A stretch of 64,000 nt of DNA, from positions 241,459 to 305,458 of the forward strand of contig ARYC01000057.1 in the NCBI GenBank assembly GCA_000711775.1. Direction: 5' to 3'. Source of the DNA: Oxytricha trifallax. Its lineage: Eukaryota > Ciliophora > Spirotrichea > Sporadotrichida > Oxytrichidae. Positions within the stretch are counted from its first letter, which is position 1; each line of letters begins with the position of its first letter. The position numbers and the translations under genes were made by a program. Below the pieces are notes generated by a model. The model was not told where the DNA came from. It saw only the letters and a list, made by a program, of their open reading frames with translations, and ran no database searches. Shown here piece after piece: positions 25,481-38,190 of this stretch.

Positions 25481-27056
25481 ATGGCAAAACTCTTAACAAA
25501 TTAGAGCAGACTTCCAAATAATAATGACTTGCTGCTGGAACACAATGATTCAGAATATAATATCAATGAAGCTAGTTAAATTCGGGAAGAGGAGTAGCTT
25601 GATCCTCAGTAAGCAAGGTTGTTGTAGATGCTATTATAGGATTACCTGTAAGATTATGAAAAAGAAGAGACATAAATGGATGGAAATAATGTTGGGATAT
25701 AGAAAGTTCTAATTTAACATAGAATAAGTGAGCTTCAAGATTTAAAAAACATTTATTATAAATTATTTAAATGATTACTATTAGATTCTTAATAAAACAG
25801 CAGAGGTAGAGATATATAAAACAACGACTAAGATGAGAATGATCTTATTTTTTAATATATCAATATTTTTCATTAATAGTTATGTTAAATACTATCATAT
25901 AAATTAATAATCTGACGCTTAACAAAGAGGCATCATCGATAATAGAATACAAATTTGAGTCCTACGATGTGTAACCCCTCGAATAGTACGCATTAAGTCT
26001 ATTGAAAGATTAACCTCACTAAATTGATCTATAAACACAATAGTAGAATAAACCACAATTAAAAATGAAAAAGAGAGAAAAAGTTAAAAACATAGTCAAG
26101 GGGATAGCCAATTATTTCAATTAATTTGTTGCTGAATAATAACAAAACGAAGATGAAGATGGACATGGTGATTAGAATAATAAATAAAACTATCAGTAAT
26201 AACAAGCTGCTCCAGATGATAAAAATGCATAATAAGCTGATAATAAAGAGGAAGATAATGATGAGTAGAATAGGAAAGAAGTGAGAGAATAACTGGCTAA
26301 AACCTATAGTAAACTCAAGGAATATCAGTAGAAAATGGAAGATAAAGAAAAAGCAATGAGTAAGAAGGAGAAGATGAATTTGTATTTCTATAATCTCAGG
26401 AAGAGTAAGTATTTCAGTAATTTTTACTAAATTTAATAGTATTATTATTTCTAGAAATAGAGATATATTAATGAATAAATGTTATAGAAATTGAAAAGTA
26501 GGAGAAAGAAGTAAAGAAAGAGCAGAAAGCTAATTCTAAAAATTACTTGAAATAAGTATAGGAGGAATAATAGGATTATGAGCATGAAGCTGAAGAAATT
26601 CAATCAGACATTTAAAATAAATAATAACATCCAATGTTATTCATAATTTTCCATTGTAACTTCTGTAATTCAGACTATATATAAGACATGCTGAACATGG
26701 CTTCAAGTATGAAGCAATTTGCATTGGGATTCAAGCAGTAATTCAGGCAGGATGAGGAAGTGCTTAATCAAATTCAAAACAGCCAAGATAAAAATTTGCA
26801 ATAAACTGAGAAGGAAAGAGAAGAAATTGTGAAAATGTAGAGTAAAACCTTTAGCAGTTTTTTCCAGAGAATAATATTACTTAAAAATGATTTTAAGTCA
26901 AATTTATCATAAAACTAGACTCGATCTGATTTAAAGTTGTGTATTTATTATAGTATTTTAGTGATAATGCTAGTGATAGCAACTGTGACTTTTTTCATGA
27001 TAGGCTCATTTATATGGCTGTTCCCCAATAAAATATAAACTTTGAAACCTCAATGA
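25481..27056 (+). CDS. Tail-anchored SNARE-like protein (Use1/Sec20 type)
   Basis: Start ATG 25481 (MAKLLTNQSRLPN). Charged N-terminal half, acidic/Gln-rich middle, then a coiled coil (EKQEKEVKKEQ...). Next is a SNARE-like helix DMLNMASSMKQFALGFKQQF with a DEEVL continuation, a SFFQR junction, and a single C-terminal membrane segment LVIMLVIATVTFFMIGSFIW. Short tail and TGA at 27054-27056. IESs with pointers AGATT (25738/25783) and TGATTT (26888/26927) and an intron starting at 26405 are removed to read this. The layout resembles ER/Golgi SNAREs of the Use1/Sec20 group, which act in retrograde vesicle fusion. Sequence similarity is weak, so the family is a proposal. Confidence 0.5.
25738..25782 (+). 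other. IES with pointer AGATT
   Basis: AGATT at 25738-25742 and 25783-25787. Excision of 45 bp joins ISELQD to SQQNSRG in the SNARE-like gene. Confidence 0.65.
26888..26926 (+). other. IES with pointer TGATTT
   Basis: TGATTT at 26888-26893 and 26927-26932. Removing 39 bp joins LLKND to LKLCIYYSILVIML, leading into the membrane anchor. Confidence 0.75.
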
Positions 27057-27740
27057 ATATGGCACATTTGTTATAAATTTATCATCTAAGATACAATTAA
27101 GGAGTTTTAATAAAGCAATTTTGGAAAGTTTATGAATAAATTTGCTGATTGGAGTTGAGATGTTAATAAATTTTGATTATTTTTATATAAATAATTAATT
27201 TTAAAAGCATTATTTATAGAATTAAAAACTTACCTCTTTATCATCACATTTCCATTTATTGTTGTTATAGAGGAAAAACTTGCACGAAAGAGAGTAGTTC
27301 AGTCTCTTATATATTAAGATTATTTTGTTATATGAAATATTAAAAACTCATCATTTTCTTCACATGTTTCGTAGATCATGCCATCTATCCAATTTAATTA
27401 GTAAACAATTAATTTCATTATAAATTTTATAAATATTTATATATAGTTTTAAAATATATTTATCCCTCTTAACTAAGTGACAACCTTTTAAAGCAAGAGA
27501 AAATCAGAGAAAATTATATAATTAACTGTAGCTTTGGTTATTTCTTTACTCTTTTCGTATTATTTTACAGTATATAGCCATATTATGAAGAAAAAAATGT
27601 CGATATGTTTTTATCAATATTTCATGATGAACTAGACAAAATAGATAGTTTAGAAATTTAAATTTTATTTAGGACTTAACAACTAAAATTAATTTTATCT
27701 TTGTAATTAAACAGCAAAGCATTATAAAAAATAGAAAAAG
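27057..27740. other. AT-rich spacer
   Basis: About 680 bp with no readable gene on either strand. Probably untranslated ends plus germline-limited DNA. Confidence 0.45.
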
Positions 27741-29605
27741 ATGTCACACCATAAATCACAAATTCAATCACCAGACGACCAACATCAGAGATCTTACAAC
27801 TTTATCAGTCCAAGCAGAGTTTAGGATAATGGAGTCATTGGCAGATAGTCATTCTATAACCAGCCAAAGAATAAAAATAAATTTATGACTAACCTAAATT
27901 GAAAACATAAAAGAAATATGATGTTCTTAATAAAATATTTAGGAATCAGCCAAACTTCTATGGCTCATAGGGTTTTAATGGTGCTAGAGATACACTTTCA
28001 AGCCAAAATTCCTAACCACTGAGATTTTCAGGCTCTCAATCTCACTTGAGAAATCCAGTCGCTGCTCCAGTTCAGCAATAACAGTTTGCTAGAGTAGACA
28101 ACGGAAGAGATTTGCAAACCAGCTCTTTGAATATGTCTCGCAGTATCGTTGCCCCACATTAAAGAGATTTAAACTAATCAGTTGCTCTTACTCAAACCCA
28201 AATTATTAGATCATCTGATGAGACAAGAGATAGAATTATTCAAGGCTATAGAGAAGAGATCAAGGTTCAACCCCAAAGAGATCGTGACTACAGACACTTG
28301 AACGATATGATCGCAGATTTACAAAAGAGAATCAGATCTCTAGAGGGCAATCTTCAAGATTCGCAGAGAGATTACGAAGAATCATTGACTTAGTAAACCA
28401 AAATTATCCACCATCATTAGGGTGAGATTGAGACTTTGAAGAAAAATGTCTTAGATAGAGAGCAAGAAGGTATCAAGGTTTACGATGAAATTCAAGGCAC
28501 AAAGAGAGATATTGAAGACAGAGAGTCAGAGATCTATACTAATAACAGAGATATTGAACAAGTTAGAAAGCACAATGAATAGATTAGAAGAGAGTCTGAA
28601 TTATTGCAGGGAGATATTAATCAAGCATAGGACGTTAAGAAGAGACAGCAATAAGCCATTTATCAATTAAAGAATGATATTAGATTCCAAGAGAAAGAAA
28701 TTGATGACCAGAAAATGAAAGCTCAAGTACTTGAGAAGGAGTCAAAGAATCTCAATGATAGAAGTCAGCATCTAAATGAGACTGTTGACCAAAGGTCTAT
28801 TTAAGTAGAGAGAACCGTCTAAAAACTAGATGGTCTTGAAAGAGACATTAGCATTCTAAAGTAAAACATCATTTCAATTGATGTCGATATTAATGACGTT
28901 GAAAGATCAAACGATAGATCTATTGAACTCCAAAAACAACTTTTAAGATCTAAGGATCAAGAAATTGTTAGAGCTCAAGATTAAACTTTACACTTAAGAG
29001 AACTTGAGACTAGAAATAGAGAGGCTGAACTTCAAGTTGAGCATCTTAGAAAAGATCTTGAAGGCGTAAGATATTCAAATGATGCTCTTCTTGACAGAAA
29101 CCACGACTTGAAACTTGAACTAGAATCACTCAACTAACATTCAGAGCTCTTGACTTCTCAAAATAGAGAACTTTAAAGAGAACTTGACTCATTCGTTGAG
29201 ACTGATGATATCGTGAGAAGAAACCTTGATAGAAAAGAGAAGGTCACTCAAATCAGAGCTCAAGTTGATGAGGTAATCTAAAAATCAATTGTCGACTTGG
29301 TTCAAAGATCACCAAGAAGAGCTAGATCTCCAGTTAAGTTTGATGGACAAGCATCTGCTGGTCAACCACAATACAACTAACTCCACACTAGCCAGTATCA
29401 ACCAGCTAACCTTCACGCTCAAACTTAAGTGCTCCATAATAACTCCACTTTTGGCAGATCAGACGTGAGAGATGTTCATTATCAAAGAGAGCAACAATAA
29501 CAAAACCTCAACACTTCTCAATTGAGATAGAGCTACAATCTTGGAGAAAGCGTAAACTTTAGAGGCTCACCCTTGAGAAGAGGACAACTTGAAAACTAAT
29601 ACTGA
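27741..29605 (+). CDS. Long coiled-coil protein, probably cytoskeletal
   Basis: ATG 27741 (MSHHKSQIQSPDDQ) to TGA 29603-29605. One IES (pointer CAGCCAAA, 27861/27947) is removed, giving 592 residues. A Ser/Gln-rich head of about 130 residues precedes a nearly continuous coiled coil of some 330 residues rich in Arg, Glu, Asp and Gln. A basic patch RSPRRARSPVKF and a Gln/Tyr-rich tail follow. Codon use is GC-richer and more biased (frequent AGA, CTT, GAG) than in the neighbours, suggesting high expression. The shape suits a basal-body, epiplasmic or fibre component, but I cannot name a family. Confidence 0.75.
27861..27946 (+). other. IES with 8-bp pointer CAGCCAAA
   Basis: CAGCCAAA at 27861-27868 and 27947-27954. 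Removing 86 bp, including an in-frame TGA, joins SFYNQP to NFYGSQGFNG. Confidence 0.85.
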
Positions 29606-29952
29606 ATTGAAATAGTTGCCAATTGATCAATTTATCTTTGTCAAAAATATTTCTATATATTAAATTGTTTCATGACTTGCACCACACTAATTTCACAAAT
29701 TAAGAGTCAACTTTTTGTTTTATTTTCACTTTGTATTTAAGAAGATTTATTTTTACAATCCAATCACTGAATCACTCATAATAAAATTAAATAGCAAACC
29801 AATGAGTTTATTAAATCAAAATATTGGAATAAAACTTCTCACAAAACTAGTTAGTTTATCATATGTGTTCCAGGTATCCAGCTTAGCTGCTATAAATCCT
29901 TCATAATTCTCTTAGTAATCATATAAATAATAGAGTAAAATATAATTGATTT
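29606..29952. other. AT-rich intergenic stretch between convergent genes
   Basis: About 350 bp between two 3' ends. The open stretch at 29715-29906 (+) has no coding character. Nothing else seen. Confidence 0.4.
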
Positions 29953-31565
29953 TCATCGCCCAATTATACATCTTACTCTTAATGCCCTTCATTCAAGTCC
30001 TCCATCTCAATCCTATCTAAATCGTCATCTTTCTTGAACCTATCATTTTATTTATTCTTGACTTCACTCAACCCAATTGAGCTTAGAGCTCTGCTGATAA
30101 AGTTGCTTGCTTTTTCAAAACCAGAATGAGCTGAACTTATGCTTTAACGGTTTCTTGTTTTAGACTGATCTTTTGACTTGTTATTTTCACTAATCAAACC
30201 TAATCCAAAAGCTTTATCAATGTCCTATTTATCCATAATGTGGAAGCTAAATTTGCTTTATGCAAGTTGACTTCGATTCAAAGTTCCCTAGAATTACTAA
30301 ACTGCTTTTTTAGATCTTTAAACCTCCTCTTCAATCATAAAGAGCAACTCTAAACTCTGTATTTGATTTATACCCACAATTAAATCTCGATCTTTAGTAA
30401 GAAATACACCATCAAGTTGCATTAAAGTCTCTATAAGTCTATAGTCATTTTTCTAGAGAACAATTCCAAGCCAATTACAAGAGTCTGAGTAAAAGAGAAA
30501 CTCGCATTTGTTGAAATTTGAGATGAATTAATAGTCGATCAAGTATTTTGAAATGAATTGTAAGTGCTAATATGGCTAAATACCTACAATCACATATTTA
30601 CAGTAAGCTTAAGTGTTTTTAATAGCTCTCTCTAATTTGGTTCTTTTTAAGTTGAAGTTAAGAGTGAAACTATTTGATAGACTTTCCTATTTAGGCTCAT
30701 TAAAAATAACTTACTTCTGTTGCTTGGTTTCCATACCAAACCTACTCTATGCTTATTCTCTATCAGCAAACATAGTCTAATTATAGCTGGATGGATTCAG
30801 AATACTCTTTGATCTATTTGGGACAGCTCCAAAATGAGCAGTGAATGCAGTGTTATTTGAAGGAGGATCCTCAAGTATATTGTTAAACCTACTAAAATTA
30901 CTCTATCTACCATTATTTAAAGTAGATCTTTAGTCCTTATCTTATTCTTAATGTTACTCCAAGTTTCCTGGTGGATTAAAGCTTTCCCTTTCTTCAACAT
31001 CCATAATACGATTGTTTTATATGTAACTTAGCTGCTCTCTAAATCTTACTCTCTCATTTGGTCGATAAAAAATTTAATTTTATTCCTATTACTACTGCGT
31101 AGTTCTACTTCCAATCTGAGACAAATGCTAATTCTTACTGTTTTAGCTGCTTTTTGGATGAATTTGACTTTCCAACATATCCTCATCATTTTCAAGAATC
31201 ACATCTTATTCATTAAACCCACCTCCAAAAGTTGACTTTCTTGACTTTTAAAATCCAGTCTATTAACTCAACAATGGATTGAAACTGAACTCTTTTTAGC
31301 CTAACTTTAGAGAAGGCAAATTATTGCTTAATGTTTAATTTCTAGAGAGAGAATTCAAATTACTGTTTCCTTGTATATTTTACAGTTCTGATGAGTTTCT
31401 TTCCGTTTAGGGGAATTCACTGCCGCTCATAAAAGTAAAGGGATCGTCTAGAAGTGGGTTTTCTGATTGAACATCATTACCCAAATCTTCTTCATTATTC
31501 ATGAATAGCTATCTAGAAACTGAATTTCGTTAATTATCTTAATTGGTTTGGTTTAGACTCCTCAT
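29953..31565 (-). CDS. Nup35/Nup53-like nucleoporin (RRM-type domain)
   Basis: Start ATG 31565 (MRSLNQTNQDNQ), stop TGA 29953-29955, about 530 residues with little interruption. The first half is low complexity with scattered F-G and GGG (STFGGGFNEQ near 31240; AHFGAVPNRS near 30830). The middle holds an RRM-like fold: KYVIVGIQPYQHLQFISKYL, then SCNWLGIVLQKND, then a LIETLMQLDGVFLTKDRDLI stretch ending VGINQIQ (30600-30330). This order fits the dimerising Nup35-type RRM of nuclear pores. A Lys/Ser-rich C-terminus follows. Good match in pattern but not verified by alignment. Confidence 0.55.
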
Positions 31566-31726
31566 TTCTTAGAAAGTTAATTTGTAATTTTAAATTTAAA
31601 CTTATATAATTAAAATGTTATTTGTAATTTTTGTAATTTATATTTATTATAGGATTAAAATATTATTCAATCAAGTAACAATTAAGTAAACTTTGATTAA
31701 AAATCTTCTCATTTTTATATGATTTC

Positions 31727-33282
31727 TCAGAAGTAATCATCGACTAAATCATCTTCTTCGAATGCCTCACTAGCTTCCTCTGTGTCATTTCCATAGGCAT
31801 TGTTATTATTGGTTTATGCAGTGAATGGTTAACCGAAGACATTTCCACCTGTAGTAGTAGGTTTACTCTTGTTGAAATCGTTCTATAAATTATAGGAAAA
31901 TTACTATAAAAAATCAAAGTTCTTTGAGGCTGGAGGTGGGTTTCTAACACTTTCTTCAACGAAATCGTCTTCATAGTCGTCAACCAAGTGGTCGCTAATT
32001 ATATCACTATTTTGAGTTCTTTCCTTCTCTTTCTCAGTAATATAAAGTAATATATTCTATTTTACATGTAAATAAGAAGTATATTTTTAGTTTTTTTTCT
32101 CAGCTGATTTTTTCAATGAGTTGTTTCTGTTGAAAATGCTATCCTTCGCATTAGTGTTTGAGTATGTGCCGGTGTTACTGCTTGGCTTGGCAAATGGATC
32201 GGGGAATATAGATGTACTCTGCTTGTTCTCCTCTTGTTTATTTCCATAACCCCCATAACTAGTGGGGTTATTGTAGTTCTATGTGTTATTATCACTATTG
32301 TTGTTATTGCCAGTTGCACCTGAATTTGAACCACTAGATGATGGTCTCTTTGCAAAGGGATTGGTGGAGGGTTTGAATGTTGGTTTAGATGACAAAGCGT
32401 TATTTGTAGTGGTAGTAGATGGTGTAGTAGTTGTGTTTTATTAAGTGTTGGCTGCTGGTTTAGTGGCAGAGTTTTGCTTAGAATCAAATGCTGAAGCCAA
32501 GTTCTTGTTGGTAGTTGTAGAACTTGCACCATAGTTTCCATAGAGATTCACTGAAGGTTGATACTTCTCCTCTTCCTTTATTGGCGAGGGCTTTTTCGAC
32601 TACACATTATCAGTAATCGCACTCTTTGGCTTTGTTAATTCAGTTTGCTAAGGCTTAGATTCGATTTTGTTGGTGGTACTTGGTACATTTTGAGTGGATG
32701 ATCTCTTTGGCGAATTATCCTTTTTCTTATTCTAAGTTGTTGTCTCATGTCTGGGTTGTGATTACTTGTTTGAATGCTTTTTATTATCATCTTAGTCTTT
32801 TGAGGAGTTTGAGTCTTGATGCTTCAAAGTCTGTGATTATTTCTACTTCTTTTCTTCTCTGGTCTACTCAGATTGGTTGTACTGAGCAGGTTCATAAAAC
32901 AAAATTATCAATATTGCATAAAATTTATCATTTATTATCAATTAGTATATAACCTTGAAATTTTTAAGATTTACCTGACATTTCTTACTCTATCAGCAAG
33001 CATTGGATCTTCAATGACTCTGCTCTCTGGTGCAGTCTTCATTAAACTCTTGATGTTTCTCTTTACTTCTTCTTGTTCTCTTTCTAACTCGGCCCATGCT
33101 TACTTTCTCTTCAAATCCATTAAACAATATTAATATTCTAAATAATTAATAGAATTCTTCAAGATAGCTTCGCTTTCATCGCTATCATTACCATCATCAA
33201 CATCTCTGTCAAAGTCATCATTGTGATAGAAATGACTGTGAGTTACTTTGCTTGAATCTTTTTCTCTATACACGCTACTCAT
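31727..33282 (-). CDS. Low-complexity protein, N-terminal helix and acidic tail, unknown
   Basis: Start ATG 33282 (MSSVYREKDSSK), end DDLVDDYF with TGA 31727-31729. N-terminal 100 residues are charged and helical (AWAELEREQEEVKRNIKSL), closing with IEDPMLADRVRNVR near 32970. An intron/IES at about 32890-32970 is followed by a Ser/Thr/Asn/Gln/Lys-rich region with SIFPDPFAKPSS-type repeats (PFAK appears twice), another interruption at 32031-32110, and a strongly acidic tail DDYEDDFVEE. No family recognised. Confidence 0.6.
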
Positions 33283-33401
33283 GTTAGTCTGCAACTTGTT
33301 ATTATAAAGTTAAAAACCCCCGCCCCTTTCCCCTCTTATTTACTATTGAAAATATAGATAAACCTGAAAAATTATATCTCTTCAATGTTTTAAAATATGA
33401 A

Positions 33402-35832
33402 TCAATCAATATTAAGGATGGCCAGTTCTTTGCTGAAATGTTCCTCTTAGCCCAATCTCTTCTGCATAATGGCAATTTCATTCTTGAGCTTCTCATATTC
33501 AAATTGATACTTTTCTGCTTCTCTTCTCCTCTCATCTTCGTATCTCTCTTTCAGCTTCTTGTGTTCCTTGTCCTTGTTTTCTCTCATTTTTACTATCATT
33601 TCACGGGTTTCATTCAGTTGCAGACGAAGATTCTCAATCAGTGATGACTAATCATCTTTGTAAGTTTGGGATTGTTGCTTCAAGTCTTCTAGAATTATAA
33701 TTCGTATTAAACTTTTGTTTATAATATATTATATAAATCTAGAAGCTGCTTGAGCATGGTGTTTTCATGTTCATAAGTGTTGCATTGTTTTTCTTTAGCC
33801 ATTCCAACTTCAGTTTCTCTTCTCAAGTTTTCATTATCAAATCATAATAATCCTATCATTCCTAATAAATAATTATTTCATTGAGTATTCTGAGTTAATC
33901 TTTCTGATCATGAGTAGTTCTAAACATTTCCTGATTGTCTGTTCTGAGTTTCTTCACCTCACTGTCTAATGCCTCGAAATCTTTTATTAATTTCACGTTT
34001 TTATTCTCAATCATGGCCATTCTTTCCTTCTCTAACTTTGTAAAACATAGACATATGCATGTATATAATGGATTATACTATTAAAAACTTGATCTTCTAT
34101 TCATCTTCTTCAATTTGAAGCTTTCTTCTGTGGTTTTCAAAGTCTTAGTCTTAGAATTTTCTCTGGAATTCACTTTTAAAGTTCTCAATAGATTCCAAAT
34201 GATCTTTGGCTAGCTTTGCTCTTAAAACATCAATTTCCTTCAGTTTCAGTTCGTAATCTTAAAAATTTTGATTAAATAATTTCTATTAAAATTATTTTTT
34301 AAAATATTGATTGAAGTACTAAAGAGAATTAGTTATAGAAATTAATACTATAATCCTTAGAGGTCTTATTGAGGTGATCTCTTTCATTTCTCAGCATTAA
34401 CTATTCCAATTCAATAGTCTTCTTAACTTCACTTTCTCTTGATCTCATGACTTCCTCATCTCTCAGCTATTATACACTAAATTGCAATCCAAATTATTAT
34501 CTATTCTATTTATGAAGCCGTTTTTATTAATACTTTTGTCTGTATTCAAAGCTTATCTTGTCGAGGTCTCTTTCTTTGTTTTTGATTCGTTCCCAAGCTT
34601 CATTTTCTCTGATTTTGAGTTCTTTTAGTTTATCTTGCTACAGTTTTTCAAGGTCATCTCTGTATTCTTGCAATTTTAATCTGTACTTTTAAGCCTATTA
34701 TTATTATTCAAAAATATATCATATATCATTATATCAATGAATACACCCCCTCAAATTATTAAAAATGAAATTTTATAAGAATAAAATAAAACCTCATCCA
34801 TTCTAATCTTAGAACTTTCAAATTCTCTAAGACGTCTGACTTCATTTTCTAGGTCCATTTTGTATTATAAATCGCATTCTTATTTGTACTTGAGCATTCT
34901 CTCTTCCAAGGCTTTGAATGGCATCAATCTCTCAATGTCCTACTTCTCCATGTAATTTATAATTTTTTATTGCTTGAGTATTATCAGAATATAATAAATC
35001 ATAAAATTAAAAACTACAACAGAAATACAACATGTAATTGTTGTCGATTTTTCTAAGTTTCTAATCAAGAGAAAGTGACTCTTCCCCAGCTTCTTCTGTT
35101 TGAATATAACAAGAGCTCATGTTTGGCTTGACAGAGCCATTTTGCTTTAAAATGTCCATTAAGTCTATTAATAGTGGCGTAATTTCAAAAATAATCTGAA
35201 AGATTTATATTAAAATTCAAAAATAATTTAATATATAATAACTTTTTATAATTTCCTTGGATTGCTTGGAAGAAGTACCGCTATTCAAATAATTTTCATC
35301 TTTATCTAATTTCAAAACTTCTAATATTTCAGGTTTTGACAGTATTTCTTACTAAATTCCGCATTCTGGCAGGAACACTGATAAAGCATACTGCATGTCG
35401 CATTTTTGCATTAAATTTGAACATAAATATCAATAAACATAATTACATTTACTAATTAAAAGTCATTAAATCAGCTATTATAGAGATTGCTAATTTGAAA
35501 CTTAAACGATTAGATTGGTCTTTAATGTTCAACCCTGACTTATCATTCTTCAACTTATAATGTTTTTATAATATTTTATAAGAAAATCGATTAAATGCAG
35601 ATATTATAAGCTACTCATAGAGTCTGCCGCGCATATTTGACTTCAATCCATCTAATATTCCAGCTTTCTTCATGTTTTCATAAAGTCTACGTTTTAACTC
35701 ATTTTCTTGTTGACCATTTGAATCGTCTGAGATGATAAGAATAATTTATCATTTAATAAAAATGCATTAAATTTCCCCACCTAAATTTAAATAAATATTA
35801 ATTTTTATATTCTGAAATGTTTTCTTTCCCAT
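33402..35832 (-). CDS. OFD1-like centriole/basal-body protein (LisH + coiled coil)
   Basis: Probable start ATG 35832 (MGKKTFQNIKIN). After a short intron, the frame gives ELKRRLYENMKKAGILDGL with SNMRGRLYEQLIISAF (about 35700-35610). A LisH-type segment follows at about 35400-35300, CDMQYALSVFLPECGIQQEI. This combination (KKLY...RGVLDDLK then YxLSVFFPE) is typical of OFD1/FOP-family proteins that act at centrioles and cilia. The remainder down to TGA 33402-33404 is a long coiled coil split by short introns/IESs (e.g. KKLKERYEDERRREAEKYQ near 33530). Total size about 650 residues. N-terminal match is good; assignment to OFD1 rather than a relative is tentative. Confidence 0.7.
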
Positions 35833-35997
35833 CTTGTGAGGAATAGAAATTTTGCTACGAATTCATATTTTTAAATTTTTATTTTAATTTTCAAAACTAT
35901 TATTGAACTTTATTGAATTGCTTTTATAAGTATTATCTTTCATTAACAATATAAACTTGATTTAATTTAATATGAAATTAAATAAATCTAATATTAA

Positions 35998-36990
35998 ATG
36001 GAATCTCATTAGATAAGCACTGACACAACCAATTCTTAATTCGAGCCAGACCCTCAAGTAATTTTGGAGCTATGTGAGTTTGGTTTTGACTATGAAATGT
36101 GTTATTTAGCATTGTAAATATCTCAGAATGATAGAAATTAGGCAGTTGAGCTGCTCTGTAGTGGAGGGACAGATATAGAAACAATGCGTGTATTGGCTCA
36201 AAGTGCTAGAATTATCAAAGATGAGGGAGGTCAGTACGATGAGAATCAGTTTGATAAGGACATTAAATAGGATGTAATGAGGGATTTGATTAAAGGAATC
36301 ATTAGTGATTTGATGTTAGAAGAGCCAAAGTAAGCGAAATAAGTTGATTAATAGGAAGAAAAAAAGCAGTAGAACTCAGATTTAATAGAAGAGTCAAAGC
36401 AGAAAAAGCTAGAATTTAAGGTTAAAACTGAATAGGACTATCACAATGAAAGTAAAATGGTATTCGTATGGCGACAAGATAAGGGGTTGAAGAACCTTCC
36501 AATTGGCGTTTCTGCTAAATATGCAGCAGAAGCGACATTAAAAGCTTTTCAAAGTGGTTTAAAAACAGACCCTGAAAGTGTCAATGAATGGGCAAGGAAA
36601 TGTGATGATGGGAGATATTTCTGGCCAAAGATCTCACTAAAATGCAAAGATGATAAAGAGCTTTTGGAAATATAAAAACGAGCCGAGGAAGGTGGAATTA
36701 ATCATTATATGCTTAGGAAATCCATGATACTTCCCTATAAACCATAACAAAGTGTAAAAACTGACAGTAAAGATTAAACTAATGATAATTCGTAGAGTTA
36801 ACAGATGGCAGATTAAATATAAGTAAATGATAAATAAAAACCTTAAAAAATGAGTAAAGAGGAGAGAAAACAAAAAAGAGCTGGGAACTAGTAATAAGAA
36901 CAGCTGAAGGAAGAAATTATTTTGTTGATTGTTGGGCCAGCATTAAATGCCAAATTATAACCTGTAACTGGTAACCTTAAGCTTTTGTGA
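35998..36990 (+). CDS. UBA plus peptidyl-tRNA hydrolase 2 domain protein, copy 1
   Basis: 330 residues, no visible IES; ATG 35998 (MESHQISTDTTNSQ), TGA 36988-36990. An N-terminal UBA-like three-helix domain (LCEFGFDYEMCYLALQISQN ... AVELLCSGGTDI, residues about 25-65) binds ubiquitin in other proteins. From residue about 153 a PTH2-like domain starts MVFVWRQDKGLKNLPIGVSA, with KISLKCKDDKELLEI and a GGINHYMLRKSMILPY segment. Its final strand and helix (LLIVGPALNAKL...VTGNLKLL) are separated by about 60 extra Lys/Gln-rich residues. PTH2 releases tRNA from stalled peptidyl-tRNA; here the insertion and altered entry strand leave activity uncertain. A paralog follows directly. Confidence 0.8.
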
Positions 36991-37123
36991 AAAAAATACA
37001 GTTTCAAATAATTATTTAATAATAAATTTTTACTGTCATTAAATATTAATCGTGAATATTAAAAAACAATTCAAGGATATATCTGCAGTCTATTTAGATT
37101 AAACTTTTAAAAATATATAAAAA

Positions 37124-38119
37124 ATGGAATCATTTGACTAAGGTGCAGTACCAAGCGATGAATATGTTAAGTAGCTCTAAGAACTAGGGTTCGATGAAGA
37201 AATGTGCTATTTAGCACTCAAGATATCTCAGAATGATAAAGAATAGGCAGTTGAGTTATTAGTTAGTGGAGGTACCGATTTATTAACTCTAAGAGCATTA
37301 GCTGGTGCAAAGATTGTTCAGGAAGACTAACCTAAGCCAAGCAATTAAAATGAGAATCAATCAGCAAAATCACAAACCAATTAGAATCCGTTCAATCAGC
37401 CTAGTCTGTTTGATAGCATGAATCTTGCCACTATGGATTTTGGAATGAATAACATATTATTAGGTAACCAAGGAGGTGATTAAGGCTTCTTTAATTTTGG
37501 ACTAGAAAGTAAAATGGTAATTGTGTGGCGTTAAGATAAGGGCTTGAAGAATCTACCTGTCGGGTTATCTGCTCAATATGCATCAGAGGCTGTTTGTTAA
37601 GCTTACTCTATTGGCCTAGTGTAAGATCCAGTAAGTGTGTAGTAGTGGGAACTTACAAATTGGGCTAAAATATCTTTGAAATGCAAAGATGAAAATGAAT
37701 TGTTAGAAATAGATTAAAAAGCTAAGGCTGCTGGCCTTGTCTCGTATGTATTAAAGAAGAAAATTATATTGCCATATTAACCTAAACCAATACCAAAAGT
37801 AAAAAAGAATGCCAAGGAAGATCAAAAGTAAGCCGTTTAAGAGGAGAAGAAAGATTCAGCTGTATCGAATATTGTTCCTATCCAAGAATAAGATTAAGCT
37901 TTAAAAACTGAATCAGATCAGACCCAGTAAAATTTGTAACAAACTTCAACAGCTTAAGCTAATGTTGAGAACATTACTTAAAAGGATTAAGCGAGACCGA
38001 AAAAGCAGAAAAAGCCAAAGGCATTGCCTGAACCTACAGAAGAGGCAATAATTTGTGTTGTAGGACCAGCTATTAAATCTAAGTTTGATAATATAACTAG
38101 TCATCTTAAATTGCTTTGA
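37124..38119 (+). CDS. UBA plus peptidyl-tRNA hydrolase 2 domain protein, copy 2
   Basis: 331 residues; ATG 37124 (MESFDQGAVPSDEYV), TGA 38117-38119. Same architecture as the preceding gene: UBA (LGFDEEMCYLALKISQNDKE ... ELLVSGGTDLLTLRALAGA), a linker with Phe/Asn/Gly, then a PTH2 domain starting MVIVWRQDKGLKNLPVGLSA with WAKISLKCKDENELLEI. An 80-residue Lys/Gln-rich insert precedes the last segment IICVVGPAIKSKFDNITSHL KLL. The two copies share the domain order and the position of the insert, so the duplication is of the whole gene; the linkers have diverged strongly. 133 bp separate the two genes. Confidence 0.8.
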
Positions 38120-38190
38120 ATTAATATTTTAATTAAATTTAATTAAGAAGAATTAAATATAACAGCAGGCAGCTATAGTTACAAATAAAA

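Noticed and set aside
32113..32952. Several open frames in standard code at 32113-32541 (-) and 32680-32952 (+)
   Set aside because: They are out-of-frame or antisense readings of the Thr/Asn/Lys-rich gene at 31727-33282, which reads cleanly in another frame with TAA/TAG as Gln.
33305..33335. C-rich run near 33310 as a third G-run element
   Set aside because: It lacks the GGAAGTTTCC core and has no inverted partner nearby.
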